DNA of 64,000 bases from Bugulina stolonifera (Eukaryota; Bryozoa; Gymnolaemata; Cheilostomatida; Bugulidae): positions 18,104,429 through 18,168,428 of the forward strand of contig OW285187.1 of assembly GCA_935421135.1 (NCBI GenBank), written 5' to 3'. Below the pieces are notes generated by a model that saw only the letters and a list, made by a program, of their open reading frames with translations, did not search any database and was not told the origin of the DNA. Positions 24,193-36,500 of the stretch are shown here, piece by piece. How positions within the stretch are numbered: the first letter of the stretch is position 1; the number at the start of each line of letters is the position of its first letter. Both the position numbers and the translations under genes were made by a program.

Positions 24193-24380
24193 GACTGGAG
24201 TTTTTATAATTCCATGAAATTTAATTCGTCAAAAAGTAAAGTTGTAGTTTTTACATCTAGAGATGCAGGTGCTGCTACTTTCAATAGTAACTACTTTTTG
24301 AACAAGGTTTACCTTGAACAAGTAAACAATGTTAAATATTTTGGTGTTTATTTAAATTCACAGCTTAAATGGGGCATGTG
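24193..24380 (+). pseudogene. Jockey/CR1-type reverse transcriptase fragment
   Basis: A 62-codon frame reads WSFYNSMKFNSSKSKVVVFT, then ...YLEQVNNVKYFGVYLNSQLKW, and ends at TGA. This is the region after the YADD box in Jockey/CR1/L2-type RTs (usual form: W..MKFN..KC..M, then Y.LEQV...KYLGV.....L.W). It lacks an ATG. Only this block remains. Confidence 0.75.
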
Positions 24381-25252
24381 AAGTTCTGTACAGCAGTGTA
24401 CCTAAATTACACCCAATAAAGTGTTGTGATGTGACAACATACCATGATGAAACAATTTTAGCAAAAAATTGAAGTAGCACATCCTTTACCAGTACCTAAA
24501 TGAGGCAGCACTGTTTGCTTGTGCCAAGTGTCCGGTTCGTGGTTTGGCTTGTGGCTGTCCTATGGCTTGGTGTTCCGGGTGAATCGCGGTGTTTTTCTTG
24601 CAACACTTATGCGTTTGGCAGTAATTTTCCATTGCACAACCCAAAAACCAACCATTTTAAATGATTCAGTTTATTTTTAGTCCACTAATTCAGTTCACTT
24701 TGAACCACCGTAGTAGAAAGCAGCAAAATGCTGCAGCTCAGTTTATCGAAGGCTGAAATTATTAATTATCAGCCAACCTTAGCAGTTTCAAGGCATCATT
24801 CAACCACACTGTTGTATAGGAAAAGCACAAGGTAATTTTATTAAACTATATTGATCGTTTTTAATTGTTATAATATTTCTGATAGTTTGATGCTGGTGAA
24901 CAACAATTTAGTATTGGTTAATATATCCAACTGTCTCTAATTTTTTTGCACTGAAATGTTTCATTGTTGCTGTATCCCTGTAACTTTATAATACGTTTAT
25001 CCTTGAGCAGTAATGCTATTATTATGCCATAAATATTATACAGTTTGTTATATTGTACTATTTTTACCTTCACAGGTTTCACGATTCCCACTAAGCTTAG
25101 ATTCTTATAGAATCAAATAAACATAACAATAACAACCTAGAATCAGTGAACTTCACTCCTGCAAAAGGTGGTGTCATTACAAACTCCACAGGGCACACAT
25201 ATACTGATATAGAATACATCATAGTGCTGTACGCCTGTGCGGTGTTTTGGTG
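24381..25252. other. intergenic, nothing recognised
   Basis: No gene, RNA or element ends seen. AT-rich; 24400-24830 has no frame of note. Confidence 0.4.
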
Positions 25253-25975
25253 CCATTCAATTTTTCAGTTTTTTTTCTTTCGGTTCAAAAACTGCCAAAA
25301 TTTAAAATGTGAACCGACACCGAATGTGGCTGTGCGGTTCTATTCAGTTTTAAAAGTCAAATCACGCCTGGCCTCTTAGCGCACCCACTTTCGATAATGG
25401 CTGGCGTTGAAAACACGTGAATTCAAGTTATGCTTCTTTTAATCCTTATAATTCGTTGTCATCCTTGGAATACAGACTTAGCTGCAGCCATCAATGTCAC
25501 CCAGTAAGGGTTTACTGTAGTTTTCATTCGATTCTAGTAGTCAAACTTGCGTATTGTTATAAATAATTAATATTTAACTATTGCAAATTATTAAACAAAA
25601 TGAAAATGGCGGCCATTTCCGGTAATGGTTGAAACTACGAACACGTGAATTCATGTTATGCATTTTTCAATCTTTATAATTCGATGTCATCCTTTGGATA
25701 AAAACTTAGCTACAGCCACAATTGTCACCCAGAGATGATTTACTTTAGTTTCACTCAATTCCAGCTGTTATACTTGCATATTATTAGAGATAATTGGCAT
25801 TTAATAATTACTATTTACTTGAGAAAATTAATAATGGCCGCCATTACAGTTTAAAAGCAGGGTGTGACAACTCCCAACATTGAGTATTTAATTTCCTGTT
25901 CAATTCGGTGTTTTTTCATGAATTAAAAAAAACTGAATTAAACCGAGGGTGAGAAGACAACTTCGGTTTCAAGTA
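25253..25975. mobile_element. MITE, copy 2 of the 1970-2560 family
   Basis: Starts CCATTCAATTTTTCAG and follows copy 1 through both internal units (CTTGGAATACAGACTTAGCT blocks and ATGGCGGCCATT/ATGGCCGCCATT ends) as far as GAGAAGACAACTTCGG. The outer right terminus is missing, and the decayed gag sequence begins directly after it. Confidence 0.7.
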
Positions 25976-25989
25976 TTATTTTATTGTTC

Positions 25990-26365
25990 TACCTGAAATT
26001 GGGTTAATATTACATTTTTCAGTGCATGTTATAGCACTGGATTTGCTATGAGAGGTGCTAGTTATTAGGGTACTAGACCTGTCATTAGCGGTATTCATAG
26101 CTTGTGGCAGAATTTGGCAGGAGGTATTATGTGATACCCAACCTGCTTTCCTCTCCTTTGCAGTGCAAGTATTTATTATTCTACCCGAAGTTGGGTTAAT
26201 ATTACATTTTTCAGTGCTACCAAATTTTTTAGCACTGGATTTGCTACGAGAGGTGCTAGTTATTAGGGTACTAGACCTGTCATTGGCGTTATTAATAGCT
26301 TGTGGCAGAATTTGGCAGGAGGTATTATCTGATACCCAACCTGCCTTCCTTTCCTTTACAGGCTT
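25990..26365. repeat. 187-bp tandem duplication inside gag
   Basis: Two in-frame diverged copies of a unit encoding KERKAGWVS-NTSCQILPQA and EKCNINP, offset by about 187 bp. Confidence 0.85.
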
Positions 26366-27097
26366 GTTATTACTGGGCTGAAGTTCGCCATCTAGCGCGA
26401 TTGGATGATTTGAGCATATCTGACTCTGATTCAGAACGCTGATATATTCTCCAAATTCTGGAAATGAGCCAGCATGAACTTGATTGAACTTCACTGCATG
26501 ACTTTTCCATTTATACTTCAACCGCAGAGGAAACAGTTGTTTGAGTTTGGCATTCTCTTGGGAATGATTCAGATAAGCAAAATTTGGAATGCGAGTCAGG
26601 TCTGTTTTTATATTCTAAAGGAAATCAACCAGCCTCTGGAGAGCCTTTGGGTCATTGGGTGGAATTTTGTTCCATGACGTCAGTTGACTCTGAAATGCTT
26701 GTGAGACTTTGTAAGGATTCCCATATCTACCGTGTATGAGTCTACGAATCACCCCATAGGCACTTACATCCTCCAAGGCATAATAGTCTTTTACCATAGC
26801 CAATACATCACCAGCTGTGTACTTAGTAAGATAAAATAGCTTTTCATCTGAGGATAGAGCCACATTGCAGTCAACAAACCTATTGAACAATTTGTTCCAA
26901 TCATTGCACTCAAGCACGTTCCCAGAAAAAACTCTTGGTTCTGGTGCAGGCATTTTTGTTGATTGTTATGGCGTTTTGCTCAATCATATTCATAGCCTTG
27001 GCACAGAAATTAGAAGGGTTCACTGTATCTGACATGTGAGATTCCGAGATATTAGGATTGGAAATGGGAGCAATAGGTAGGTGACTCATATTAGCGT

Positions 27098-27804
27098 TAG
27101 AGATGGAACGAGACTCGAGATTTCTCGAGTCTCGTATCGACTTGTCTTGTCTCGAAAGTCGTCTCGAGATGGCAATTAGTATTCGAGACTGGTAAACAAA
27201 TAGTAGCTAATAATTTTTATTCATAATAAATTAATAATTATAATGCAACTAATTGCTAATCAACAATAAATCTATCAAATAGAAAATCATTATTCAAATT
27301 ATTTAGTAATACTACCTACATGTACATTCCCAGCACTGATTTCCTAGTAAGAGCATTGCAGCTAACGCTGAGCTACTAGTCGATCACTACAAGTCATACA
27401 GAATTACTAACGACTGTCAATCACCACTCCTACAATGCAATGTTATGTCCTTACCAAAAGTTGTTTACTCGTGAGATTATTTCATTAAAGGAAACATACT
27501 AATTTGTCAAATTACATTTTATTATTTTAGTACCCATGTACATGCAATGTAATGTACATGGAATACATGTGCAATATATTTCACAGCCTCCTGTTCACCT
27601 TTTATTGAAATGCATAATGATAAAATACAGAGTTTACAGAGTAGCAGTTGAAACTATTGGAGTTCCAACATGCAGATATATAAAATTTGGCAAATTTTTT
27701 AGAAAAATTTCCTTGAATCCTAAAACCCAGTCTCGTCTCGAATTTTCTAGAAGTAGTGTCTCGAATCTCGTCTCGAATCTCGTCTCGAATCCAATCCACC
27801 TCTA
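27098..27804. mobile_element. hAT-type MITE (family B) with perfect 8-bp duplication
   Basis: Exact 8-bp direct repeat ATTAGCGT at 27090-27097 and 27805-27812. Ends are TAGAGATGGA and TCCACCTCTA. Both subterminal zones are packed with TCTCGA/CTCGAGA words (27110-27190 and 27728-27790). No ORF. It interrupts the gag frame. Confidence 0.92.
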
Positions 27805-28440
27805 ATTAGCGTTCAGTTGCTCTATCGTATCACCCAGAGGCTTGGGTATATTAGAAACCTGACAAGCTACCGTCTCACTATGGGTATGTAAAGCATGGGA
27901 CCTATCATTGGCATATGATGGTGCCCTAGTTGATGCTGGAGGAGGTATGCTATGCGGCACCATGGATTGAGTCAGCTGAGGGGGTGGTTGACATATGGAG
28001 ATAGGTTGTTCCATAGTAGCAAAGCTCAATGACTCAGCACCAGCATTCAGAGTAATGAAAGGGCTCATTAGATCGTGCTTTGACAGTGCGAGCATGTCTA
28101 CTGCTTGTTACACAATGGGGTGTGCCAGATTCAACATACCTATGTAAGTAACTAGAAATATCATGTTCTAGCCCTGCTAATTCCTTAGATCTAATTTCAG
28201 ACTCAAGCTCAAAAATCTTGCTCTCTAAATTTAATATTTCCTGATTGATAGTTGCAGGTTGATTATGACCTATGCTATCAAAATGTACTGCCAATCTAGT
28301 AGCTAAGACTAACTTGAGTTGGGAGACCGGTAATGACCAGGCTTTGCAGAGATCCTGTAATTCAGGTACTCTTAGCTGCATAAAGTATTCGGTAGAATAC
28401 ACCTGAGTGGTCATAATGCACAGGCCAGCAGCCAGGGCAA

Positions 28441-29480
28441 GCCCAGCCAACAACGGGAGTGCAGCAACAGGCACAACCACCCAAGCCGGACAGCGAAAGG
28501 ATGCCTGCAATGGCAACTAGGCAAACCACCGAGACCAGACAACCATCACCCAACAACGCAAGGAGAACAGTGCTCGCCATAGGGCCAAGTCCTTCAGTGC
28601 AAGTTCAATTAGAATAAACCCTAAGTACGGAACACTGAAGTGACTAAAATAATATACGAATTGTATAGAAACAGAAAATATATAATTGCAATTACAATGT
28701 ACAAATTACGTTTAGATTGGATAGTGTTATAATAGTAAGTGGTAAATTGCTAGTAAAGTTAATATTCACCACTCAGATTCCGAAAAGTCAGTAGTAGTCA
28801 GTAGCGGCTGGCATAGAAGAGATGTCAGCAGGTGTTGAATCATTAAGTCATACACACACGGACAGGGTAAATGCGGGCAGGGTAGATACAGATACCAGCA
28901 GCCAGGATAGGTTGTCTGTTGATGATGATAGTTATCAGTATGGTAGTGCACTCTGTGTCTAAGATGTTGGTGTTGTAATGGAGAGCAGCAGTAATGTCTG
29001 ATGTTGTGCTCTTGTTTGTGCTGTTATAACAGAGGTCCGCAGTTACATCCGATATGGTGTTGACATGGTGTTGATATGGTGTTGATGTAAAGATCTCCTT
29101 ATGGTTTCATCAGAAGATAATTACATGTATATAGTGGTTGGTATGAGTTTCACTATAGCTGCTGCCACAGCAGCTAGGAGGCGGGTTACTATTATCTAGT
29201 TGGGAGCAAAGCTCTACATCGATTATTCTTGATGTTATCAAGATCATTTATTTCTCGAGTGAAACTAAAAGTAATAGAAGTGAATAATGATAAACATACA
29301 ACAGAAAAGAATACCTAGATCCTAGATCACAGAAACAGCTTTACCGACATTAAGGATCGGACCTACAGACAGTGTACTACTACAACTGCTACAGGCTGCG
29401 TACAGCTGAAGAATCTGAACTACTTCAACTCCAATTAAATGTTATAACGGATAAGCTCCAAATTCCAGTGTAACAATCAA
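28441..29480 (-). other. probable leader/LTR region of the BEL/Pao-type element
   Basis: Upstream of gag in its sense direction. TGTTACACTGG on the - strand at about 29471 could be the 5' start of an LTR. No second LTR copy exists in the window to confirm it. Short repeats (GGTGTTGAtATGGTG) occur around 29055-29090. Confidence 0.3.
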
Positions 29481-30575
29481 GGTCAAGATTGGGCGAACTT
29501 GGTCATAAAAGTCTAATATGAAAATAATGACATAAATGACATCGGCGGAGAATGAGAGATTGTATCAGCTATTATGTCTGCTAAAAAGTATAAGAACAAT
29601 AGTGTAGAAGGCATTATTCCAAATATCAGTTAGCATGCTCAGTCATGTAGACAACAATATGGTGTCTAACAGGAGCTATATTTTGTATGTTGATAATTTA
29701 CATTGGTACTATCATTTTTTCATTTGATATTAGCACAATCTTTGGCTACAAAATGAGTTAAGAGAAGCAGCGCACTCTTTCATATCAGAAATGAGACATA
29801 GAAGTGATTTGTTATCTATAGAAGAGATAACTGTTTGTGCTTGTGGTGGCTCTCACGATCTTTAGTCGCTAGATCATCCACTCCTATATTTCGTTTAGGC
29901 CTTGGATGTTCCTCCTTGCATTTTAGCTATGTGGATCTTATGAGCAAAATTCATTAAGCATGAGTTCAGTAACATGAACTAGAATGATGTGCACGGTGTA
30001 CAGGGTACTAATGGTCTTAGGTTTACTGGTTTTACTTTTTCTTAGCCAGAACAAGAGATTTGAACTTCTATCAAAACAGTTATACAGCAGATCTAGTAAA
30101 CAAAGCTCCATAGTATTTGTAAGTTTCAATAGTTAATGATCTGACATCTTTACTTCCCATTATTAATTCCTATAGGAAAGACTAAATTACCTATGCACTA
30201 TACTCTCTATTAGGGTGGGCTAGGCAATATAGCACAAGTTCTATGAAGCATAGGAGTAATTATATCTAGATTCTTTTGACCTCCAAGTAGTTAAAACCCT
30301 GAACTTCTAAATTCCGACTGTTTGTACCCCTGAAGAACTATTACGCATATAGGTTGCAACCAATACAAGTCATGTAAATTAGAAGGGTAATATATAGTGC
30401 AGATGCAGGTCATAAAGAAATAGCTACAATGTAAACATAATAGAAGTCATTCTTGGGGTGAATGAAGCCTTTATATTTGTACCATTTGAAATCGGTCTGT
30501 GTCATAACTAATTTTCCCTGTATTTATCAAACATATTATTATAATAATTGCTCTAGTTGACAGTTGACAGAAGTC
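29481..30575. other. BBS2 upstream region
   Basis: Expected promoter and 5' UTR of BBS2. I see GTTGCAACCAAT at 30353-30364 (a weak RFX-like half-site pair followed by CCAAT) and no TATA box at an obvious position. No other gene. Confidence 0.35.
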
Positions 30576-33500
30576 ATGCTGATTCCAATATTCACATTAC
30601 AACTCAATCAGAAAGTGATTCCTGGCACTCTGACTGTAGGCAAATATGATGGCAAGCATCCATCTCTCACAGCTGCTACTTCTGCTGGCAAAGTAAGATT
30701 TCATATTTTTTGTACGTTTCTCTGAAAGGTTGAGTATGCTAATAGCATATTATACACGTATGTGTGCATTGTATATAGCATATGTAAATGTATTAGTATC
30801 ACTTGCTTGTTTAATCACAATACAATTCATGGACTTGTATGTTGCATTTTGCTGCTAATTTTCCCCTTTTGATATAAATTGTACCATGCAATATTATAAT
30901 TGCAGTTTGATTTACTACAGACTTCAACTTGTGTGTTTATTATAGAATAAGCGAAGCTCTATTGTATAGTAATCTTTCAACTATCTAATTGTTAGGTGTT
31001 TCTGCACAATCCTCATGCCTCACATCAGTCAGGGGGCCGTATGCAGCTTGGAGCCACTGGAGAGCTTAGTATGCTAAATATCAACCAAAGTGTCTCATCT
31101 GTGTGTACTGGGCCCCTCAATCCTAACAAACCACAGACTGATATATTAGTCGTGGGAACCCCCACCAATGTCTTGGCTTACGATATCAATGATAATGCAG
31201 ACTTATTCTATAAAGAGGTAAGGCTGTAGGCTGTGTGAACAGTGGCGATTGTTCAGAAGTATAGTAAATGTTGATATCAATCTGAGGAAAGCTTTTACTG
31301 TGTTATGTACCTTTCAAACTAATATATAAACCACACATAAAGCATTAAGGAAACTACTTCATATGTGTATATTCACAATTTAGAGGTATTGAGCTTCAAT
31401 TTGAGCTATTGGTTGTCTTCGTGGGCTTAGTATATTCAGAGATAAAGCCCCCAGTAATCTACCCAGTAGAAAAACGCTCGTACAAACTTAGCTAGATCAG
31501 AAACCATTGTGGTGACCTTTGACCTGTGATGTTGATGCCAGGCCGGGGCACCACTGTAGCAGTTATTATAGTAATCTTCACTAACAAATATATTTTAAAC
31601 TATGGTAAAATATTCAATAATATTTCAGCAAGTCATAGCTTGAGGTACTTTCTAGTCACTACCAAATTATTTATGGGAAGTTACCCACAGGTTCCAAGCA
31701 AATAGTAAAAATAATTGTGACACAGTCAATGCTGTTGAACAGTGTGCAGCGATGTTTCCATTGGCGTGCAATGCATGGAAAACATCCAAGCATGTGTTCT
31801 AATTACAAAACCAGTTGTGGTTCCTAGATATGCTGACACTTTTATTGCAGCTGACTTATTCACTATTGGATCAAGTGCTATTATTAGTGATTAATCACTC
31901 TTATCATACATGTAATGTAAACAAATAGTTCTAGCGATTCAATAAATGTTTGGCTTTATTTCCGCATGGCATCTACGTCATAGCATGTAATTGCAAGCGT
32001 TTTTGGAGATAGTCAAGTTTGACAACTCATATTTCTTGAACCTCTGGGTCTAGGAAGTCACACAAGTACTCAAATGGAAGCTCAATACCTGTAGATTTTA
32101 AATATCAACATGTAAACGTGATTTTCTTAATGCTTTAACAACATGCATTTTTATGAGGCCAACAGCCTGTTAATGTTGATAATTTTCTTGGTAGGTATCT
32201 GATGGTGCAAATGCAGTTACTGTTGGCAAGCTAGGAGATATCCCACAGCCTTTAGCCATCATAGGTGGGAACTGCTCATTACAAGGCTTTGATTATGAAG
32301 GGAACGACCCATTCTGGACGGTGAGTCATTTGCCGCTATTGGAATTTGCAATAAATAGTTGTATATAGACCTACATGTATGTACCTGTAAGTTAAACAGA
32401 GTAGAACTTGAACAAACAAAGTTGTTCATTTGCTGCAGGTCACTGGAGACAACGTTTGTTCCCTATGTCTTATGGAATTCAGGCAACCAGGACGGAATCA
32501 TGTGAGTTATTCAGACGTTTTTAATATCCGTGGCGCCAAACACTATTCTTTAACGTGGCTGCCCAATAGCAGAGCTAGTCAAGGGGCCACCACAGCTCCT
32601 AGAGCTGGATATTATTATAGTTCGACATGGCACAGAGGGAAACCTTCGGGACGAAAACCTCCAGGTCATTGGCGGGACTTGAACCCACATCCGTGCAGAT
32701 AACTTGCGTCATTGCTGCAGGACCAGAGTGACTAGCGCTAGACCACTTGGCCACCAACATTGAAAAGATAACTACGGTAGCATTACTTTTCAAAAAGTCA
32801 GTTAGAGTAGGATAAATCATAGTTACCCATGCAAGTTTGTATAGAAATCATTAAATTGGTGTTTGTTTAGCTGATAGTTGGCTCTGAAGATTTTGATATC
32901 CGTGTGTTTGATGAGGATGAGATAGTGGCAGAAATGACAGAGACTGACACCATCAGCTCACTTTGTCCAATGGGGGAGACGAGGTTTGGATATGCTCTCT
33001 CCAATGGTACAGTGGGTGTCTATGACAGATCCAGTCGTAACTGGCGAATTAAAGTAAGATGTATAGCAGTAATATTTACAGTACACACCGAACCCATGTA
33101 TTAGCTTATTTAGAATATTTATCTTCAACTATGCAGTATGTGATTTGGTACATTTTCAATGTCATGAATATAACGCAGCATTGGAGTAGATTTTATTTCG
33201 GGGACTTTGCATGTCAAGTACCATGTACAAGCTGCATGTACATGTATATTGCGGAAGTATTAGCAACTTAATTTCATTCTACAACTACTCATATTTGTAG
33301 TCTAAGAATATGGCTAGTTGTGTGCGTGGTTATGATCTCAACAATGATGGTGTAGCAGAATTGATCACCGGCTGGAGCAATGGTAAGGTAGATGCCAGAA
33401 CTGATAGAACTGGTGAGGTGGTCTACAAGGACACTTTCCCTTCGGCTATTGCTGGGATTGTAACTTCCGACTATAGAGAAGATGGGAGAGAACAACTACT

Positions 33501-36500
33501 TTGTTGCTCTATAGAGGGAGAAGGTGTGTAGCTTTAGCTAGTGTAAGTAACATGTGTTACTTTGCATAATATGTTATACTGTGTACTCACCAATGTATAT
33601 AACATCGATTATTTTATGTATGCATGTACTTTGCATAACATTGGTTCCTTTGTGTATGCTTGTGTGCAAAATGTCTTTGCTCACCTTTTAGTAAGGGGGT
33701 ACCAGACAGCACCCGATACTCTGCAGGGAAATCTAATGGGGGCCAACTTGGATCAAGATGCAATTAGAGAGCTTTCCACACGTAAGCAGAATCTAATGTT
33801 AGAACTAAACAACTATGCAGAGAATCAGCGAGCTGCTCAAGCCGAGGCCACAGGTAAGGACATAACATACTAGTATGCAGACTATGTATAATTATGTATG
33901 TTACAACGCAAGTTTATAATAGTAAGGTTCAACATAATGCTAAATGAAATTTATTGAAGGATTAGGTTCTCAGAAGTTTAGTCTTTCATATCTACATAGA
34001 GCCATACAGGTGTATATGCACTTTATAGTTCTTTAAAATTTTTGCTACAGTAGCGACATATAATGTGTATATCAGTGGATGTTGTTATAGTAGCTTCTAG
34101 GTGAGTTGATGACCGAACTTAGTAAGTGTTAGAAGTTACCATACATAATCGGCACCAAGCAATGGAAATTTCTTTTCATTTTGCACTATTTGTCTATCAT
34201 GACGTTATAATTTACACTGTAATTTACCTTTAGAAATATCATCTAGGTACTCCGAGCTATGAGAATTCTCAAATGGGAATTATACCTGCTAACACACAGT
34301 TACAGACTACAATATATGTAGACCCAGAGCATGACCATGTTACACTCAAGATATCAACTAACAACGACACAGTTATTAAGTCTGTACTTGTGTTCTCTGA
34401 AGGGATATTTGAAGGAGAGAGTCACGTTATGTAAGCATTAATAAATAGTATAGTAATATTCGTATGTAATATTCTAATTCAATCACCTCCTAGTCTTAAC
34501 CTTGTGTGAGTGACAGCATCTAAGCTCCCTCTCCATAACAGGGCTGTGAGATACACCTGGTATAGACTCAGAAAACGTTCTAAGATAGACGATGAGTTTT
34601 GATCTGGTATGGTGTATTTGAGGATGAAACAGGAATGTTTTTGGATATATTGTTCAAATTGAAATTCAGAGCTGGGTCCAAGTCATAGATTTGACTTGAC
34701 TTGCCAAGTCAAGTCACAAGTCGACTTGGCTTGAACTTGCCATCCTGTTGACTTGACTTGACTTTGACTTGCACATCAATGTGACTTGACTTGGACACAT
34801 GAATGACTTGTAACTTTGACTTGGTTTCTGCCAAGTCAATGTGGAGGGTAAACATTTTTTACAGTGTATAGCCAACATGGAAAAAGTCTCAATTGTCTAC
34901 ATATTTATCATTTTTACTTTACATCAGTGCTACTAGCAGGATTTAGAGTATTTCAAGGCTAGCTATGAGGATATACGCCAAATGTAACATCTAGGCTGTG
35001 TGTACGTGCGACTACGCAGCGCATAGTCACAAGTATACCCAGTAAAAGTAGTGTAAGTGCAGTGCAAGTGTGGTGTAAGTGGTGGATACAATGTACAGTG
35101 CAATAATTAGTTAATAACTGTAGATTGGAATTGCAGGACTGGCTGGTAGACACTCTGTACTGTACCATGTGCTGTTTATATGCTATGTAACACTATCACC
35201 GTTACAATATAATTATAATACTACATGTACATGACTAGTCTCAACCGTAGTGCCAATATTACTACAAATATATACTAGTTGCCATAATTGTATAACATAC
35301 ATGCCCAGCTACACCTTGGCATGGTTTTTCATGCGTTGGAATGTCCACTAAAAAAAAGAAGTGATGCTTTGGAAAATGTAAAATTTTTGAAGTTTTCTCC
35401 CACTTGACTTGCGTTTCGACTTGCAAGTAGACAAACCGACTTCAACTTGCAAGTAGACAAGTCGACTTCAACTTGCAAGTAGACAAGTCGACTTCAACTT
35501 GCAAGTAGACAAGTCGACTTCAACTTGCAAGTAGACAAGTCGACTTCGACTTGACTTGTGACTTGGATGACGGCTGACTTGACTTGACTTGAGGCAGCAC
35601 TGACTTGACTTGAACTTGACTTGCCTATGAAATTTTAAAATGATATGACTTGTTGACTTGAAGTCTGACTTGGACCCAACTCTGTTGAAATTTGCCAAAT
35701 AATGTTACATTTATGATGGCTGTGTAAAACAGCGCACCAATAAAGCCAGTTTTAACATGGAGGATCTAACATTGAGATAGCCGTACAAGTCTATGTGAGC
35801 AGTTTGTGTCAATAGCTCACATGTTTTCTCATTTATAGTGTCTATTGTGAATTAATGTAAATTATACAGTGTATGTGTTACAGCCACCCTAAGGATGCTG
35901 ATCTCACTGGTAGTATAGAAATACCCATCAAACCACCCAAGGACATTTCAGTCGATCTGCATGTCAAGGCATTTGTTGGCAGTAAGCAAACCAAGTAAGT
36001 ACATGTAGTTAATATTATGTCATTAGTTATGATCTCCAACATTGGGTCAACCTCAACTTGTATGAATTCGTGCAAACATCATACTGTGGCATCAGTATAA
36101 CAATGATCTTTCTCATTCTTTCTTTTACTGGTGAGCTGGGTATGGTATCACATAAATTTTGCAAGATCCAACAACTGCCAAACAGTGTGTTTGCTGAAGG
36201 CTATAGTATGACTTTGCTAGTATAAACTCGGTCTCGGACTTAAAATTTTTCCAAAATCTGTTAGAGTGGCTACACAGGCATCTACAATTTACACCTGAGA
36301 GGGAGTAATGTCCATATACATTTATTCTTTGTTCACCTGTAATTACGAGGCAACAAATCGTGTCTTTGTGCGGGACGAGTGGCTTTTACTTCCCCCCTCC
36401 TTGTTTATACATGTACTAAACGGTGGTGATTTGTGTTGAATTGACTCATTATGCTAATTGATGGTCATGTCATACTACTATACTTTTCCACAGTCACCAG

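Larger units (their letters stand above)
25976..28440 (-). pseudogene. BEL/Pao-type retrotransposon gag, decayed
   Basis: The - strand encodes, in order: a SAP-like segment (LRVPELQDLCKAW, about 28300-28380), a coiled-coil stretch, a Pro-rich linker, then the DUF1759-like core (PRVFSGNVLECNDWNKLF, DEKLFYLTKYTAGDV, RRLIHGRYGNPYKV at 26615-26953), and a downstream region (PLRLKYKWKSHAV). A hAT MITE splits it at 27098-27804, at least one 1-nt frameshift lies near 26955, and a 187-bp unit is duplicated at 25990-26360. No protease, RT or integrase is present. BEL/Pao is an inference from the gag pattern. Confidence 0.7.

Noticed and set aside
26055..26381. 108-codon + strand frame with repeats
   Set aside because: Mirror of the duplicated gag region on the - strand.
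28362..28580. hydrophobic 72-codon frame resembling a signal peptide
   Set aside because: It overlaps the gag leader in another frame; the gag frame has the recognisable SAP-like segment.
30353..30364. RFX X-box upstream of BBS2
   Set aside because: GTTGCAACC only loosely fits the X-box spacing; not enough to call regulation.
35418..35552. CRISPR-like array
   Set aside because: Units are contiguous without unique spacers and lie in a transposon in a eukaryotic intron.
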